Notes: a model not told the origin generated them from the sequence alone. Positions 47,963 through 61,600 are shown, counted from the first letter of the stretch. The stretch: DNA of 64,000 bases from Ochotona curzoniae (GCF_017591425.1 NW_024464918.1:4958001-5022000), one strand, 5' to 3'. A program made the numbers and translations.

Positions 47963-50114
47963 TTGTCCTTGTCCAGTTCCCCAGACCAACTGATTTTGCC
48001 CAAAGAGAGAATTCCTGAGTCACAGGCATGAATGGACAGCCTAGCCTCACCTCTCATTAATTCAGCAGATGGACAGCAGGTCGCTAGAATGGCAAAGGAC
48101 CCAATCTGCAATTTCCAGCAGGAACCACTGTTGCAGGTTTCAGGAGAATGTCATTCCCCCCCTCCCCCAGAAAAGTTCTTTCTCAGAATCTAAACACAAA
48201 ATTATAAATCTTGATTGTAGTGAGCAATAAGTGTACCAGAAGCTCAATCCTGTCAGACACCCTTCTCGTCCTCGGGCACATCATCTCCTATTGCCAAATT
48301 CCAGGCTTGTTGGTAGGTTGATCTCAGGAGACAAGCAAATGTTCATCCCGTGCTGTTGTGAAGACTTGCCAACTCTTGCTTAAAGCACGGACCTTGGGAC
48401 CTCCTTCCACTAAAACCTCTCAAGACTTCGTCGTTTTCTCTTGCCCATCCCCAAACTCCCTGTTCCTCTCCTTTCTGGAAATTGTGACATGAGGAGTGGG
48501 ACATGACAGCTCCTGGTTCTGAAATGTTGCCAGTTGTTATGGCTGTGGCAGACCTCTGGCGGCTGCTATGGCTTCCCTCTGTCTTCCTTCAAGGCCACAG
48601 GGATGCCCGTTCCATGGGAGGAGCCAGTTGCCAGCTTTGTTTCCCTTTGTCTTACTTTATTGGTTCTGTGACTGGTGGAAACTTACCAAGCTCATTTTAT
48701 AGGTATTGGACAGATGTTGTCTGTCTCGGGCCTCCTTTTTCACATCTTGGTAGGATATTAAGACAGAAGTTAGCACGTGGCTGCTTGCTCATAGTAAAAA
48801 GTGCTAGTTCTAAGGATCATTTCACGATTCAGCTGAAGACCGTGAGGACCCCAGGTGCTGTGATGCTTCATCTATAGAAGTGATCTTTGTATGTCAATTT
48901 CTGCCCTCATGGCTTTCATATATTTTAGTTGGTAAGATACTCGACCTGTCATTACAGTATGTATTGGAAGCACGTGCTTAGACATCTTCAGTGCTGTTAC
49001 CAAGAGCAGTATCTGTGAGCACACTGGCTACGGAACAGCAGTGTGGAAACCTCCTGACTCCTTCTCATTGTTTGCCCTGGGCCCAGGCTTCAGCTCTGCT
49101 GGGCCTCACCCTAGAGATGGGGAGGCGACCACCTGGGCAGTGCCTCTGGCCCCAGCCCCGCCAGCCTGGCTCCTTCCCCACCAGAGCTCAGACACAGGTG
49201 TGAGGGTCCCCTTTCATCCTAGGTTGCCACAGCCATGACCTTGCTGTAGGATATTTTGTTCTGTTCCAGAGCCCAACAAAGTCAGCATTTAACTAATGAG
49301 CACCATATCTTGAGGAACGTAAAAGACCCCATTGTTTGCTCCCATTTATGGAGGGAGGCACAGGGCTTCCTGCAAGAGTCAGGCTAACCAATGGCTTTAC
49401 AATAAGCACTCCTAATGCCCACGAGGCCCAGGGTGGGACTTAGGAAAATAGTCTAGGGTATGTTTTTCTTCAGCTGCAGTATTTTATGACATAGCACACT
49501 TCTTGGAACTTTTATTAAGGTATTCAAGCCAAGAGCTCAGAAGGAATCCAAACAGCTCCCCGGTGTTCTGCCTCATCTTCTTGGGATAGCTTGGGAACAG
49601 ACACAATTGCTAAGGCACAAGGTGGAAGTCCAGGGGGTTGGAAACACCAGTCACACCAGGAAGAGTGAACTCAGTGTCTGCCCCAGTAAAGCAGTGGTCC
49701 AGAGGAAGACACCATTCCTCTAGCTGTGAAGGACAAAGGGATGAAAGTTGCAGGGATTAGCAAGTCACTGAGCAGGGAGCTCAGGGAGAGAGACTTGGGC
49801 GTAAGCTATAAAAGTTATTCATCCTCAGAGTAAAAATTCAAACAGTACAGAAAGGAACACGATGATCCAGGTTCTGTCACAGCCAGAAAACCACACAAGG
49901 ACTCAGATACACCAGCATACATGCACAAGATCTGTCTCCCAGCTAGTCCCTAATTTGACACTGTGGGAAATACTTGTATCAGGCACTGAAACGATTTGTT
50001 CAAATGATTTTCAAAAGCTACTTCTCATCTTCGTTGAACACTTTTAGAAGACAGACTGTTTTTAAAACAAAACATGATTAAAGTCATGGAACAGATAAAG
50101 TTATCAAGACTTCT
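47963..50114. other. Unassigned, SINE-free intergenic block
   Basis: 2.1 kb. A 124-codon frame at 48503-48877 (plus) is unrecognised and has no coding context. Confidence 0.4.
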
Positions 50115-50482
50115 TTCCTTAAGAGGTAAAGTGACAAAGAGGCAGAGTCTCTCTCTCACACACACACATACACACACACACACATGCACATGCACACAGG
50201 ACAGGGGCAGGGTGTTTCTTCCATTTGTTGGTTCACTCCCCAAAATGGCCACAACAACCAGGTCTGGGCCAGGTTGAAGCCAGAAGCCAGAAGTTTTATC
50301 CCCATCTCTCACCTGGGTGAAAGGGGCCCAAGCACTTGAGCTACCTTACACTGTGTTCCCAGGCCATTAGCAGAGAGTTGGATCTGAGAATGCGGCAGCA
50401 AAACTCAAATTACCTCACCCATTGGGATGCAGGTGGTGGTGCAAGTGGGGATTTAACTCACTGTGCCACAAGGCCAGTCCCA
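50115..50482 (-). repeat. C-type SINE, old, antisense, carrying a CA microsatellite
   Basis: The tail side includes (CA)n with interruptions at about 50157-50200; body 'caggtctgggccaggttgaa'; ends 'tgtgccacaaggccagtccc'. Confidence 0.8.
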
Positions 50483-51754
50483 GGTGAAATTTTCAAGAAA
50501 AAAAAAAAAAAAAAACCTGGCAAAGCAGACAATATTTACTGAAATATCTATTAGTGAAAACAAACCATAATGCTTTTGTTTTTTGGCAATGGAAATTTTT
50601 TTGTTCATAGTATATTTTGGGCCTCTCCCTACAAGTGCTTAGAAAGAAGTAGTATTGTTGCTAAGAGTTGCATTGCTGTAAGATTGCCCTGTTTAGTTCC
50701 TGGATGTGTTTAAAATGTGTCCAGTTTGGTTTTTACCACAGTGCATACCACAAGGACCGTCATCTTGTGCTGTCTTTGCCCCAGAGAGCAAATCCTTCTG
50801 TAAGAGTAACAACTAGAAGGAAAAATGACTTCCAGGTCCAGCAACGTACACAGGGTGAACTTTCAGGCTAACACATGGATTCTTTTCCGAGGCAGTGGGA
50901 AAGGGAGTAGGCACTCCTCAGGTTTGTTGTTAAAGGTGCTCTTGGCCCAGTTCTTAATAGGCCCTTGCCAACTGACAAACTGACAGTGGACCCTTAGGGA
51001 GCCAGGCAGCTAAGTGCAATGAGTTTATGTGATTGGCAGATAGGCCATCTCTGGCCAACAAGGATGCTGCCAAGTCATTTCCCAACACTTGCAGCTGGAA
51101 CTCCACACTGCTGGGAAGCTCTGGGACCCCGTGCAGCACACACCCAAGTGCAGGACTTGGAAGTTGCAGTATTTACATATCAAGGTCACATCCAGATCTT
51201 GGTTGGGAACTGAATTAACAGACATCATGGATCGGGCTCCTGGGACACATGCAGGGTCGAGGTCAGGTGTGCTCCCACAGCTGGCAGAATGCCACAGGTG
51301 TCACATTACTCAACCTGGGCCCCAGGGGAGACCAGAGCCTTGACCATGGCAGCCTTGTTCTTGTTCTCAGAACTGAGGGGAAGAAGTCAGAAGCCCACTG
51401 ATGCCTGGGCACACGTGAGCCACTTCTTGGCTGCTTCAAACACACACTCTGTCCTTTGAGGAAGAGTTCTTTACTCTAGAGTCCTTGTTTACTCTAGAGT
51501 CCTTGGAGGACACTGAACCTGCTTTGCCACCGTAAAAGCCCCTGAGCTAAATGTTTACGCTCTGCTCTGCTTGCTGCCTGTGAGGCTAGGCAGGGTCACA
51601 AAGATCCAGGGACAATCAGTGACTATTCGTGGCTGCCAAGTTCAAAGTCCAACAGAGTGGTGAGTATGCTGAGCAGCAGGGCAGTTTCATAACCAGACCA
51701 CACAGCCTCATTCACAGCCATCCACCTTCCCTGGTTCCTACCCATGTGCTATGC
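50483..51754. other. Unassigned intergenic sequence
   Basis: Holds an A19 run near 50500 and the 18-bp duplication at 51470. Nothing else recognised. Confidence 0.4.
51470..51505 (+). repeat. Exact 18-bp tandem duplication
   Basis: tttactctagagtccttg occurs twice, head to tail, without change; probably a recent slippage event. Confidence 0.95.
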
Positions 51755-51830
51755 ATTTACTTTTCTTTATCTGAAGGGCAGAGAGACAGGCAGAAAGAAA
51801 GAGATTTCCAGTCCAGGCAGGGCATGGCTG
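51755..51830 (-). repeat. C-type SINE, antisense 3' fragment
   Basis: 'acttttctttatctgaaggg' then 'cagagagacaggcagaaag'. Only the tail end. Confidence 0.45.
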
Positions 51831-53461
51831 AGGCTGGAGGTGTCATACACCCTTTCATTTACTGGGCTTGCGTCTCCAAGTTGTCCATCAATCCTTGGAG
51901 CTCCAAATGGTTTTCAACTAAATGTAACTAGAAGTTTCCATCATCTGCACTAAAACACTGACCTACTACACTGAATCATTTCTTCTCCCTGCACACCATT
52001 TTCTCACAGAAGCATCCACACAAGGCATAAACAGAAAAGCAGCATATCTTTAAAAGATTAGTCATCAGATCCTGAACATCAGGAAAACTGCATTAAGTCC
52101 AAAGACTGATGTCAGGGTCACAGGGAGAAAAAAAAAAAAAAAAGAAAAAGAAAAGAATGGGGATCTACCTGTGTTCTGGGTGTAGTCTGCCATTTACTCT
52201 AACAGAAAGAAGCGAACCAGCTGATACAGGCTCTGTGACTTGATGCTTCCCAGGCAAGAGAAAATCGGAGCTCTACAAAAGGATAAGGATTGGGCAGATT
52301 TCTCCCTGACAACACTAAATAACAGAAGACAATTTAACATAATTGTCAATGTTTCCAAGAAAGAAAGCTCACATGGTTTTTTCAAGGAGGGAAGCCAAGT
52401 CCCCAATAGGCACTGATGGGCGCTTCCAGGTAGTTCTGCTGGAAGAAGGACAGGAGGTCTCCAAAATGAAATATTTTAAAGAGAGGATTTTTTAAAACAG
52501 AAAAACCTTAAAAAAAAAGAGCTAATCAAGGAATTGAAAAAGAAGAACAACTGCTGATGACAATGGCATTTGTGGCCTAGAAAATGAAATGAAGGAAACA
52601 TCTCACAAGCACTTGCACACACATGCATGCCAAAGAACAGGAGACTATCGAACAAATTGCAAAAATCACAAAACAAATACATGCAAAGGAGTGCAAGAGA
52701 AAATTCATCAAGAGCCATGCCAGGAGTTCCAATAGACAAACAGCAAAAGGTACTCATGACAAATGTCACAGAAAGAGAAAAATAACAACTGAAGAAGTAA
52801 TTAAATAAAAACACAAAATCGTAGAAAACCCCAAATTTTTAGAAGTACAGAGCCCACTAAATTCCAAGCTGTAACACATGCACAAAATGGGCTCATGGCC
52901 ACCTGTTTGATGTCCAGTGTAGAGACCAATGTGCAGCTTGCCCTCCCTAGTGTACTGAAGAATGGCCAAGGGTGAGTCTGGCCAGTCGCACCCAGGACAG
53001 TTCCTGGAACACTCCACAACCCTGCTTTCAGGAACAGGCCGTCTTTCACCAGGCCTGCCAAGGAGACAAGGCAGGGATGAATGGGCTTTGCCTTGACTTG
53101 AGCACAATGATGAAGAGTCAGGAAGCAGAGTTTCCAGGAAAGCCAGAGAGTCTAAAGAGTGAGCAGCGGGTGCAGAACGGGGCCAGCTCTGGATCCTGAG
53201 TCCCTGCATGGAATGCTGCGGGCCCTGGGAAACTCAACTAACTGGGAAATCCTGACACAGTCACCCACAGACTCACTGAGCACGGCACCCATCACCCACA
53301 GAGGCTGCATGACTAGCAACAATAAGCCTCAGAGATGGAGTGAATGCCCTAAGAAAGTGCTGGACACTCAGATTAGAAGGCTGGAAGTATACTTGTGATT
53401 AAAAACACTGCTTTCAAGACAATTTTATGAGTGTTTCGGTATTAATTCTCATAGTAAAATC
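51831..53461. other. Unassigned intergenic sequence
   Basis: Contains an A-rich run near 52130 and an A-rich segment at 52.5-52.8 kb that could be eroded L1. Confidence 0.35.
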
Positions 53462-53566
53462 ATGGAACCAAACCTTTAGAGTTACAAGACTTGAATTTGA
53501 ATTGGACTTTGCCACTGTCTACTTGTGTGACCCTAAAGCAACCTGCCAACCTCTCTGGGCTTCAGG
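53462..53566 (+). repeat. MIR element, interrupted
   Basis: 'gccactgtctacttgtgtga' and 'ctctctgggcttcagggttt'. It ends where the next SINE's T tail begins. Confidence 0.7.
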
Positions 53567-53880
53567 GTTTTTTTTTTTTTTTAAGATTTATTTATTTATC
53601 TGAAAGGTAGAGTTAGAGAGATATCAGTCCTCTACCTGCTGGTTCACTCTCCAATGGCCCTAACAACAGGGGCTGAGCCAGGCTGTAGCCAGGAGCCTGG
53701 AATTCTACCCAGGTTTCCCACATGGGTGGCAGGGGCCCAAGCACCTAGACTGTCCTTTGCTCTGTTCCAAGAAACATTAACAGGGAACTGGATCAGAAAT
53801 GGAGCAGCCAGGATTGTTTCTGCAATTGGGGAGCATCAGAACCTTGGGCATAGGGTTATAGTGAGTGGGTTGGCAATTAT
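53567..53880 (-). repeat. C-type SINE, antisense
   Basis: T14 then 'aagatttatttatttatctg'; body 'ggggctgagccaggctgtag'. The head is eroded. Confidence 0.8.
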
Positions 53881-54297
53881 TGTCAACATCGATGCAAAAT
53901 GTGGTATAATGCTTGGCTGCTAATGCACACTCAATACTCGTTAGCTACATTGCTGTCTCTTTATTGCTGCTGTGGTGCCAATGTCACTAAACCTCCCAGC
54001 AAACATCAATTGACCACTGGGTGCTTTGCATCCAGCAAAGTGACATGAACTTGGCAAACAATCCTGGCTCCAGCAAGTCAGCCATGGATATGAAGAGGAG
54101 AATCTTGTGAGAAGGTATCAGGGTTATGACAGGGGCCTCTCTAACTGGGTGGTGTGTCCCTGGGAACTTCTGAGAGGCATTAGTTATCTGTCAGTTATGT
54201 GTACATTTAACCACCAGATGCCATGTGAGGGCCAACTAGTGAATTGTGAGATCCTGGATTGGAGGTCATGGAGGATGTAAGCCAACCCTCTTTCAGG

Positions 54298-54602
54298 GGG
54301 CTGACCTTGTGGCACAGCCAGTTTAGCTATCACCTGTGATGCCAGTATCCCATACAAGTCCCAGCTGCTCCACTTCCATTGCAGCTCCTTACTGATGTGC
54401 CTGCATATGCAGCAGAGAATGGCCCAAGTGCTTGGACCCTGCACCCATGTGGCATATCTGGATGGAATTCCAGGCTCCAGACTTCAGCCTGGCCCAGCTC
54501 CCATTTTATGGCCATTCAGGGAGTGACCTAGCAGATGGAAGATCTCCACCCTTCCCTCTGCTCCATGTCATTCTTACCCACACATAAATTTTTAAAAAAA
54601 AC
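54298..54602 (+). repeat. C-type SINE, old
   Basis: 'ggggctgaccttgtggcaca' to 'acacataaatttttaaaaa'. Confidence 0.85.
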
Positions 54603-56029
54603 TTTGTTTGGAAAAAAAGAAAAAGGAAGGAAGAAAACTACCTGTGCACATTCACTTACATGGCCAGGGTCAGCCTGCTGCCCCTGGCTGCCTTTCCAGA
54701 GCACTCTCTAGCCATTTCCCACAGAGGAACCACCAGTTCCTTCCACACCCTGCGGCTCACTGCCTCCACACCTCTTCCACTCTGACTCTCTGAGGATCTG
54801 GCCTCTCCCTGGCAACCCTGCCCCCTCCCCTGTACCCCCTCAAGGTTCCCTGCTTGTCCCCTTGTCCCAACCCATCCTCACCAGGCAGAGGTGGGATTCA
54901 CCTCACCTCCACAGTCCCTATGCCTGTCCTTGTTCCTTGGCAGCGAAGAGTGGCCAGAGATCCTCTGCCCAGGCAGGCAGAGGCTGCAGGGCTGGACCTG
55001 CCTGCCTCCACCCCCAGCTGCCTCCTAGGCAGGAAACAGCCTGTCTCTATTTTGGGCAGAGGAACGTGCACCACCTCCCAGAGTCAGAACCCTTTCTCCC
55101 TGGCCAAGAAACCACACGGTGACCTGTACCCACACGATGACCTCTCGGTTCCCCAGGGTAAAGACCTTCAGGGCTATTCCAGGGTCCAAACCCTTCAAGC
55201 CTCCCAAAAGTCAAATCTCATTTTTTTTCTTCCCAACCATCAGCTATATATAGCTCTGCACACAATAGTTAACCTTGGAGGGCTTGGACAGGCTTGGCCC
55301 ATTGTCTCAGGACCGCCCACGTGCCTGCAGCCTGAGGTCTGTCTGTAGCGGCCCAACTGGCAGCTGCCTGCAGGGAGGAGCTCAGAGGCAAGGAAGCAGG
55401 CCCTGTGGCCTCCTTGTCATTTCCTCATTGTGCAACTTTCCACAGCCAACTTGAGGTCTCTGAGCTTGAGTTCCCCAAACTATCCAAGCAGCATGAACTG
55501 CTGGGAGGAACCAAAGGGCTCACAGGGAGTCAGGTCCAAGGTTGGGGTCCTGGTGCTTGCTGAGGAAATGCTGGCTGGTAATTACATACAGAGAACATAA
55601 ACGCTATGGGCAATCAAGCAACATGTCTGTTCTCTGTCTGTCACAAACACAGCATAAGTCTCTTAATGTGTCTCTTTTTTGTTTTCTATTACAGTGCTAC
55701 CCTTAAACTTGTACCTAACCTTGATGTAGCCCAAGGCCAGAGAACAGAAAGAGATGTGTGCCCTCCTTTGAGGCATTTCATAGATTGAGTTCTGTCACAC
55801 AAGAAACTGCACATGATGGATCCAGGAGAATACCAGAGAGTCAGCCTGTGGCTAGCCCTGCCTCTGGTCAATGTCATCCTTCCCTACCCCCCACTCCATT
55901 CTGGCCAGCCCATCTCCCACAGTTCTGCATCTAGTTTCCAGCAAAGAGATCAACCAGCAATTTCTAGAATTTTAACTAAAAGGAAACTTTGTTTTTGGAG
56001 GGGTAGGGGGTGTCTTCTGATTCTCAGCA
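54603..56029. other. Unassigned intergenic sequence
   Basis: C-rich at 54.65-55.35 kb with a long plus-strand frame (54854-55348) of biased composition and no recognisable domain. Not called as a gene. Confidence 0.4.
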
Positions 56030-56503
56030 TAATTATTTTGAGATTTATTCATGTTGATACAAGTATCAACATTTTATTCCCTTTTATTGCTGAGTCATGG
56101 TCCATTGGGTAACCAACAGATTGTCCACTCTCTGGTCTGTTGACGAGCATCTGCATTGTTTGCAGGTTGTGGCTACAGCAAGTGAACAGTCATGAGACAT
56201 TTGCACACAAGGTCTGCATCTCTGTGTGCTTTCTGTGCTGGGTAAATGCTTTCCAGGGACACTGCTGCACATGACAGTAGGTGCAGGATCAGCTTTTTAA
56301 CAACCTGTTTCTCTCCCAAACTGATGTGATGTCTTACAGTCCCATCAGTAGCACCTGACAGTGCCAGGTCCTTTACACACTTGCCAACACTGCAGAGAGT
56401 CTTTCTAACTGTTCTGATGACTAAAATGTGGTGTTATATTATTGGGCTTTTAACTTGCTTATCCCTAAAGATCATGATGAGCTCTTCTATTTGGTTGTGT
56501 TGC

Positions 56504-57180
56504 AGGGTTTTTTTTTGACTCCGAATATGGCAGCAACCTCAATTCTTGTCTCGCAGGAAAGAAGAATTTTCATGCGGACAGTTTAATTTTAAAGCAAGAT
56601 TTATTAGAAAAGTTGAGAAGAGAGGCTCCCGTCCTAGTGACGGAAGGGAGCTCTGAGATAGGAAGGACCCTTAACTCCTGCCATAGTGGCAGGAGGAAAA
56701 GTGGAAAAAAGAAACCCTAGTCCTTTGCCATAGTGGCAGGAGGACAAGTGAAAAAGAATACCGTATTAATGGTGGGGAAAGCATCTTTTAAAGGCTTACC
56801 TCAAAGATGTTTCTCCATAAACAAAGAAAATTCCTGGTTTCCATGGTACCTGGCCTTGGCACAAAAGGCCAGAAAGATGTCACTGGCCAACTTCCTTGGT
56901 CCCTTTCTGATGGTAAAGAGGCCAGTCTGAAGTCCTCCTGCTTGGCAATGTCCGGGAGACAGAAAGGGGCTGATGCTTCAGGAGGGGAATTGATATGTTA
57001 ATATCACCCTTGTCTCTTGGGGAAGTATGTTTCTGATAAGATATGCACTTGTCTTGGGAGAGATGTGCTCTGGTAAATCCAAGACACGGTGGGGAAAAAT
57101 ACCCCTTTATATTTGAGGAAAAATGACTTGGGGACCCAGAATTCCCTAATTACCTACTACCCAGTCTAACTCCTCTCACA
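56504..57180 (-). mobile_element. Solo LTR, antisense, inserted in old L1
   Basis: 677 bp flanked by an exact 5-bp duplication gttgc (56499-56503 and 57181-57185). On the minus strand it begins TGTGAGAGGAG, as LTRs do, and has an AATAAA at 56605-56600. U3-like features include two copies of TGCCATAGTGGCA (56679-56691 and 56726-56738), spaced 47 bp, within an imperfect direct repeat. The last bases do not end in CA, so the 3' terminus is mutated or slightly misplaced. Resembles class I (gamma-type) LTRs. No internal viral genes are present. Confidence 0.7.
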
Positions 57181-57841
57181 GTTGCTTTTTATTTGTTTGG
57201 TGTGCTCCGTCTCCACCCATGTAGCATCGTTTTTGGTGAAATACCTATTCAAATCTTGCGTCTTTTTTTTTTTAATTAACTTTTCTTACAATTGAGTTTT
57301 GAGAGAACTTTTCTATTCCATATACTTGCCCGTTATTAGACACATGCCCTTTGCAAAGATCTCCTCTCAGTCTGTAGCTTGTCTTCTCATTCTTCTAACT
57401 TCATGTTTCAAAGGGCACCATATACATTGTGACGCAACTGGTCCCTTTCTTCTTTTGTGACTCATACTTCTTAAGCCAGCATGTAAGAAATCATTGCCTA
57501 AGTCAAGGTCAAAAAGGTTTTACCCAAGGAAGCTTTATGGCTGTCATGTTACACATTTAAATCTATGACCCAACATTTGTTAGGTCTCATTTTTACCCAT
57601 GACTCCATTTTGTATATAGTGTGAGATAAAACTTGACTTGCATTTTTTTCCATATCAATACCCAACGATTTCAACTCCATTTGTTGCAAGGACAACACTT
57701 CCTTCACTGCTCCATTGACTTGCCTGTGCATCTTTGTTGAAAACGGGCATGTCTATTTTCAGAACCTGTTCTTTTCCCTGGTCCCATTTATACATCTTCA
57801 TCACAATACTACTGTCTGAATTACTGTGACACTTTTAGAAA

Positions 57842-58120
57842 TTATTATTCATTTTATTCGAAAGGCAGAAAGACAGGGAAACACAGAGAATTCTTCCATC
57901 TGTTGGTTCATTCCCCAAGTGCCCATAACAGCCAGGGCTGGGCCAGACTGAAGCCAAGATCCCAGAAGCCAAGCTAGGTCTCCTACATAGTGGGCTGGGA
58001 TCCACACACTTGAGCCATCTATCACTGCCACACAAGATGTACATTAGAGCAGGAAACTGGATCTGAAGCAAGGCAGCTAGTACTCTAACTAGGCATTTTG
58101 ATACTGGACCGGGCACCCCC
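57842..58120 (-). repeat. C-type SINE, antisense, inside old L1
   Basis: 'attcattttattcgaaaggc' tail; 'cagggctgggccagactgaa'; ends 'actggaccgggcacccc'. Confidence 0.85.
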
Positions 58121-58385
58121 AGTACCTAATCAACTGTTGTGCTAAACACCTACCCTGATAACTACAGTCCTAAAATTAGGTAGTGCTAGCACTTTAATCT
58201 CATTCTTCTTTCCCACAACTGGTAAATGTAGGTACCTTAATTTTCACATGAATTTTAGAATCACCTTGTTCATTTAAAAAAATGTCAGCTAGGATTTTGA
58301 TTGGGAGTGTATTAAATCTACAAAACAACATGGAGAAAACTGACAACAATATTGAGTCTTCTAGCCCACAAACAAGGCATGTTTT

Positions 58386-59884
58386 TTGTTTTCAGTGTAT
58401 AAAATTTGCAAAATCATTTCACAAAGTCTGTGTGTGTGCTCTGCACTGCCAGGTGCTATGAGCCAAGCCACATGCAGCCCCGTGCGCACAGCATGGCTGT
58501 GCTATCACACCTGCCCAGGGCTTGGTGTATCTCGGTTTGTATTTGCTGAAGGTGGTTCTACACAGGCTGATGCAACAAGAAAATGGTGAATTGGGAGGTG
58601 AGAAGCAGCCCTTTAGACAATAAGCATTTAAGGAAGAACTCTCAGGAGGTAACATATAAACAGAGTGTTTAGGAATCAGGTCTGGGGTCAGGAGGAAGGC
58701 TGAACAACAGGCTCCAAGGGCACTGCTGAGGCCTGGAGAAGGCAGCCTGGTTGCAGCAAAAACAAAGGAATAGGAAGAGGAAGGAGCATGGGCACCACTG
58801 GAAAAGCAGCCAGGCCTGGAGTCACCCAGCGCACTGCAGCCAGCCTGGGTGATAGAGGGAGAGGTTTTCCCATGTGCCTAAGTGGGGAGACTCATCTGAC
58901 ATGTTTACCAAGATGACGATTATGACTGTCCAGAGACACTTGCCCACCAGGGGGAGCACCTGGCACACACTGCTGGGTCCTGAGCTCCCTGTACTGCCAG
59001 GTCCCAAAGTGAGGGATTCAAGAGAAAGGGAGGGAGGGAGGGTGTGTGTGTGAACACATGTCTGTGACGGTTAGCAGGAAGTAACTGCTGACAGTCGTGT
59101 GTGTGATGCCTCCTCTGTTTGGCCAGAATAAGACCCACTGTTGCGTCACTATCTCCCACCTCTCCATCAGGAGCACACCTCCAACAGCCCCAGATGTGCA
59201 CAACGACCTGGCACGCACACTTGAGCACACTCACTGCTTAGCCCAGCAACGCCAAACTTCCATTTACCCTCAAGAATGACTTGCCCATATTCAGGGGAAG
59301 GGCTGTGCAAAGATGCTTACTGCTGTGCTATTTGTGAACTTGTGGGAAACCCAAAAAATACCTCAGTCCAGTCTAACCAGGGGGAGGGGATGGTTATGCA
59401 CTTGAATGGAGCCATTCTAAATGTCAAAACAAAGCCAGAACCCAGACCAGACCAAGCTGATGCTGAAAGGGTTGGCGAGGAAGCACTTTTTAGAACAGCA
59501 GTGGTTGCCTGTTTAGGGTGTCTGGATTGGCAGCCTTAGCGAGGTTCAAGGTGGCTCCTGACATCTGTACTGGTTTTCATGTTTGCTCTACTTACGGTTT
59601 TTGTTTAATACAAAATAAATGTAAGCAACAATGAAGAGCTCAGGGTCACACAGCTGGGAAGAGAGGAAACTGGGGTCCGACCATGGGTACTGGAGGACGA
59701 CTCGGAGGACAGCGCACTGCCCCCTCTCAACCTGGTCTCTCACCTACCCACCCTGCCAGGACTTCAGAGTCTGCTGCAACGCGGCCCTGTGCTAGGAGCC
59801 AAGGGTAGCTGATGGTTGGTTAGAATTGGCATAGACACCACAAGCAGCTCTTCCCTCTTCTTGGAAAGTCCCACTTTGGTTCTG
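58386..59884. other. Unassigned intergenic sequence
   Basis: Holds the CTCF-like motif at 58944. Nothing else named. Confidence 0.4.
58944..58957 (+). promoter_or_regulatory. CTCF-like motif
   Basis: ccaccagggggagc matches 13 of 14 positions of the CTCF core (CCASYAGRKGGCRS), plus orientation. Confidence 0.4.
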
Positions 59885-60015
59885 GCTTTGGAGAACAGTG
59901 TCACTTTCTGTAATTCCAAATAGTTTCAGCAACTCTGTTTACTCAGCCTTGAAATGGGTACATTACCAACCTCAGCACTATTGTGGTTATTAAAGTGAGG
60001 TAAATGCTGAGCTCA
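59885..60015 (+). repeat. MIR element
   Basis: 'ctgtttactcagccttgaaa' and 'gtggttattaaagtgaggta'. Confidence 0.6.
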
Positions 60016-61600
60016 CAGCTTAACGCCCCTGGTGGTATGAGCTGGCTGAATGGGGATGACATCATCATTATTACTGCTATTATTATTATTCTTGGCTTCT
60101 CTGAAGAGGTCTCAGTCCCTCTGCTGGCAACTACATTCATGCATGTCCTGAGCCCCAGGCCAAAGGGGGAAGACAAGGCGAAGCAGGGACAAGGAGAAAG
60201 GCTTCACCCCACTGCGACCTCCACATGGGGCTTCCCTCCAGCTTGGGAGTTCAGAAGCCTTGGGCTTGTTGGCCCCAGCCTGGGCGTTGGGTCCTGAGTG
60301 ACCGCCATTTATTCATACATCTTCATACCCTCAAAGTATCCTCTAGTCACCAGCTCTGTCTCTAGGGACCAGCTCAGGGCCAGGGTCATGCAGATTGCTC
60401 CTGAGCACTAGTACTGAGGAGGGCATCAGGCTACCCTCGCTGGCTCTGGGGCGCTCAGAAAGCTTTCAGGGCAGTGGATTCCCGGACAGCATGGCCCACG
60501 GGCTCTGCCCACAGCATAGGGTGGTGCAAGCTGCACAGGACAGAGGGGATCACACTGGTGACACTCACCTCTTGAGGTAAGGAATGCGGGGGCCCAGTCC
60601 CCTCCACATCAGGCTGCTAGAGTTTAGATCTGTCCCCTTCAGGATCTCAGGCACAGTCTCCTGTATCTTTCTAAGTCACTTTATTATTAATTTTCCAGTG
60701 GGTATCTCGGGCCCTTTTATGCACTGCTCACGCTCCTGGAAGCTGGGAGACCACTCCATGGAGATCAATCATATTTGTGTTCCTTTGCTACTTGTGTGGT
60801 TAATTCATGGCCCTTCCTGGTGCCTCTACACGTGGAGATGTGGGGCTTTTTGGTGTGTGTCTGGTGTACCAGGATCCTGGTAAGTCCCCTCTTGGTGGAT
60901 CTTGTGAAAGCCCCAGATTCTAGACATTCCTACAGCTAAGTCAGAATCCCTAGTGGCACCTAGGCCTCTGCCCTTCTCACCAACCACAGGTGGCATTCAC
61001 ACTTTCTCTCCTCACAACTCCTGCCCAGCGATAAGCCTGCCCCAGGGCTCATCAAACAACCTCATGAAAACCCAGAGAGCTCGGCCCGCCCATCTCCAAA
61101 GCCAAGGCCTTTTCCGCCCACATCCCAGGCTGCCTGTCCATTACAGGAGACCTTGACTGCCCCACCCTCGATACAACCAGCTCCTCTCAACCACCAACTC
61201 AACCCCTGCAGGCAGCAAACAAGCCTGAAGAGGGTCCATGACAGGCAACAGACATGACCCCTTTGGCAGAGGCGGAAGAGAAGGGAACAAATGCAATGTC
61301 CCCTCACCGCCCCCCCCCCCCCCGACATCTCCTGTCCCTCTACTCGAAGCATCTGTCTCCAGCCTACCAAACAGACTTTTCTCTGGATTGGCCAAGGTGA
61401 CCTCAGGCCAAATCCCACTTCCCTGCTAGCCTCCCCACACATCCTCTCTCTCTTTGTTTCCCTCTGTGACCTCAGGCATTAAACTGTGCATGATGATTTC
61501 CAAACACAGAAGATATGATTTCATCGAGTTCCTAGGGTAGTAAATTAAAACATATTTTGATTTTGATGCAAACAAAACCTTTAAAAGCCCAGCTAGTTTT
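60016..61600. other. Unassigned intergenic sequence
   Basis: Includes a short ATT-rich repeat at about 60065-60090 and C14 at 61310-61323. No gene recognised. Confidence 0.45.
61310..61323 (+). repeat. C14 homopolymer
   Basis: Fourteen consecutive C residues. Confidence 0.95.

Larger units (their letters stand above)
56030..58385 (-). repeat. Old L1, antisense, interrupted twice
   Basis: Reading the plus strand it shows complements of L1 ORF2/3' landmarks in order: 'cttttattgctgagtcatgg', 'gatgactaaaatgtggtgtt', 'aaatacctattcaaatcttg', 'aatctatgacccaacatttg', 'ctaggattttgattgggagt', 'acaatattgagtcttctagc'. It is split by an LTR (56504-57180) and by a SINE (57842-58120). No intact reading frame. 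Confidence 0.75.

Noticed and set aside
54854..55348. 164-codon plus-strand frame
   Set aside because: Pro/Ser/Gln-rich composition from C-rich DNA; no domain and no exon signals.
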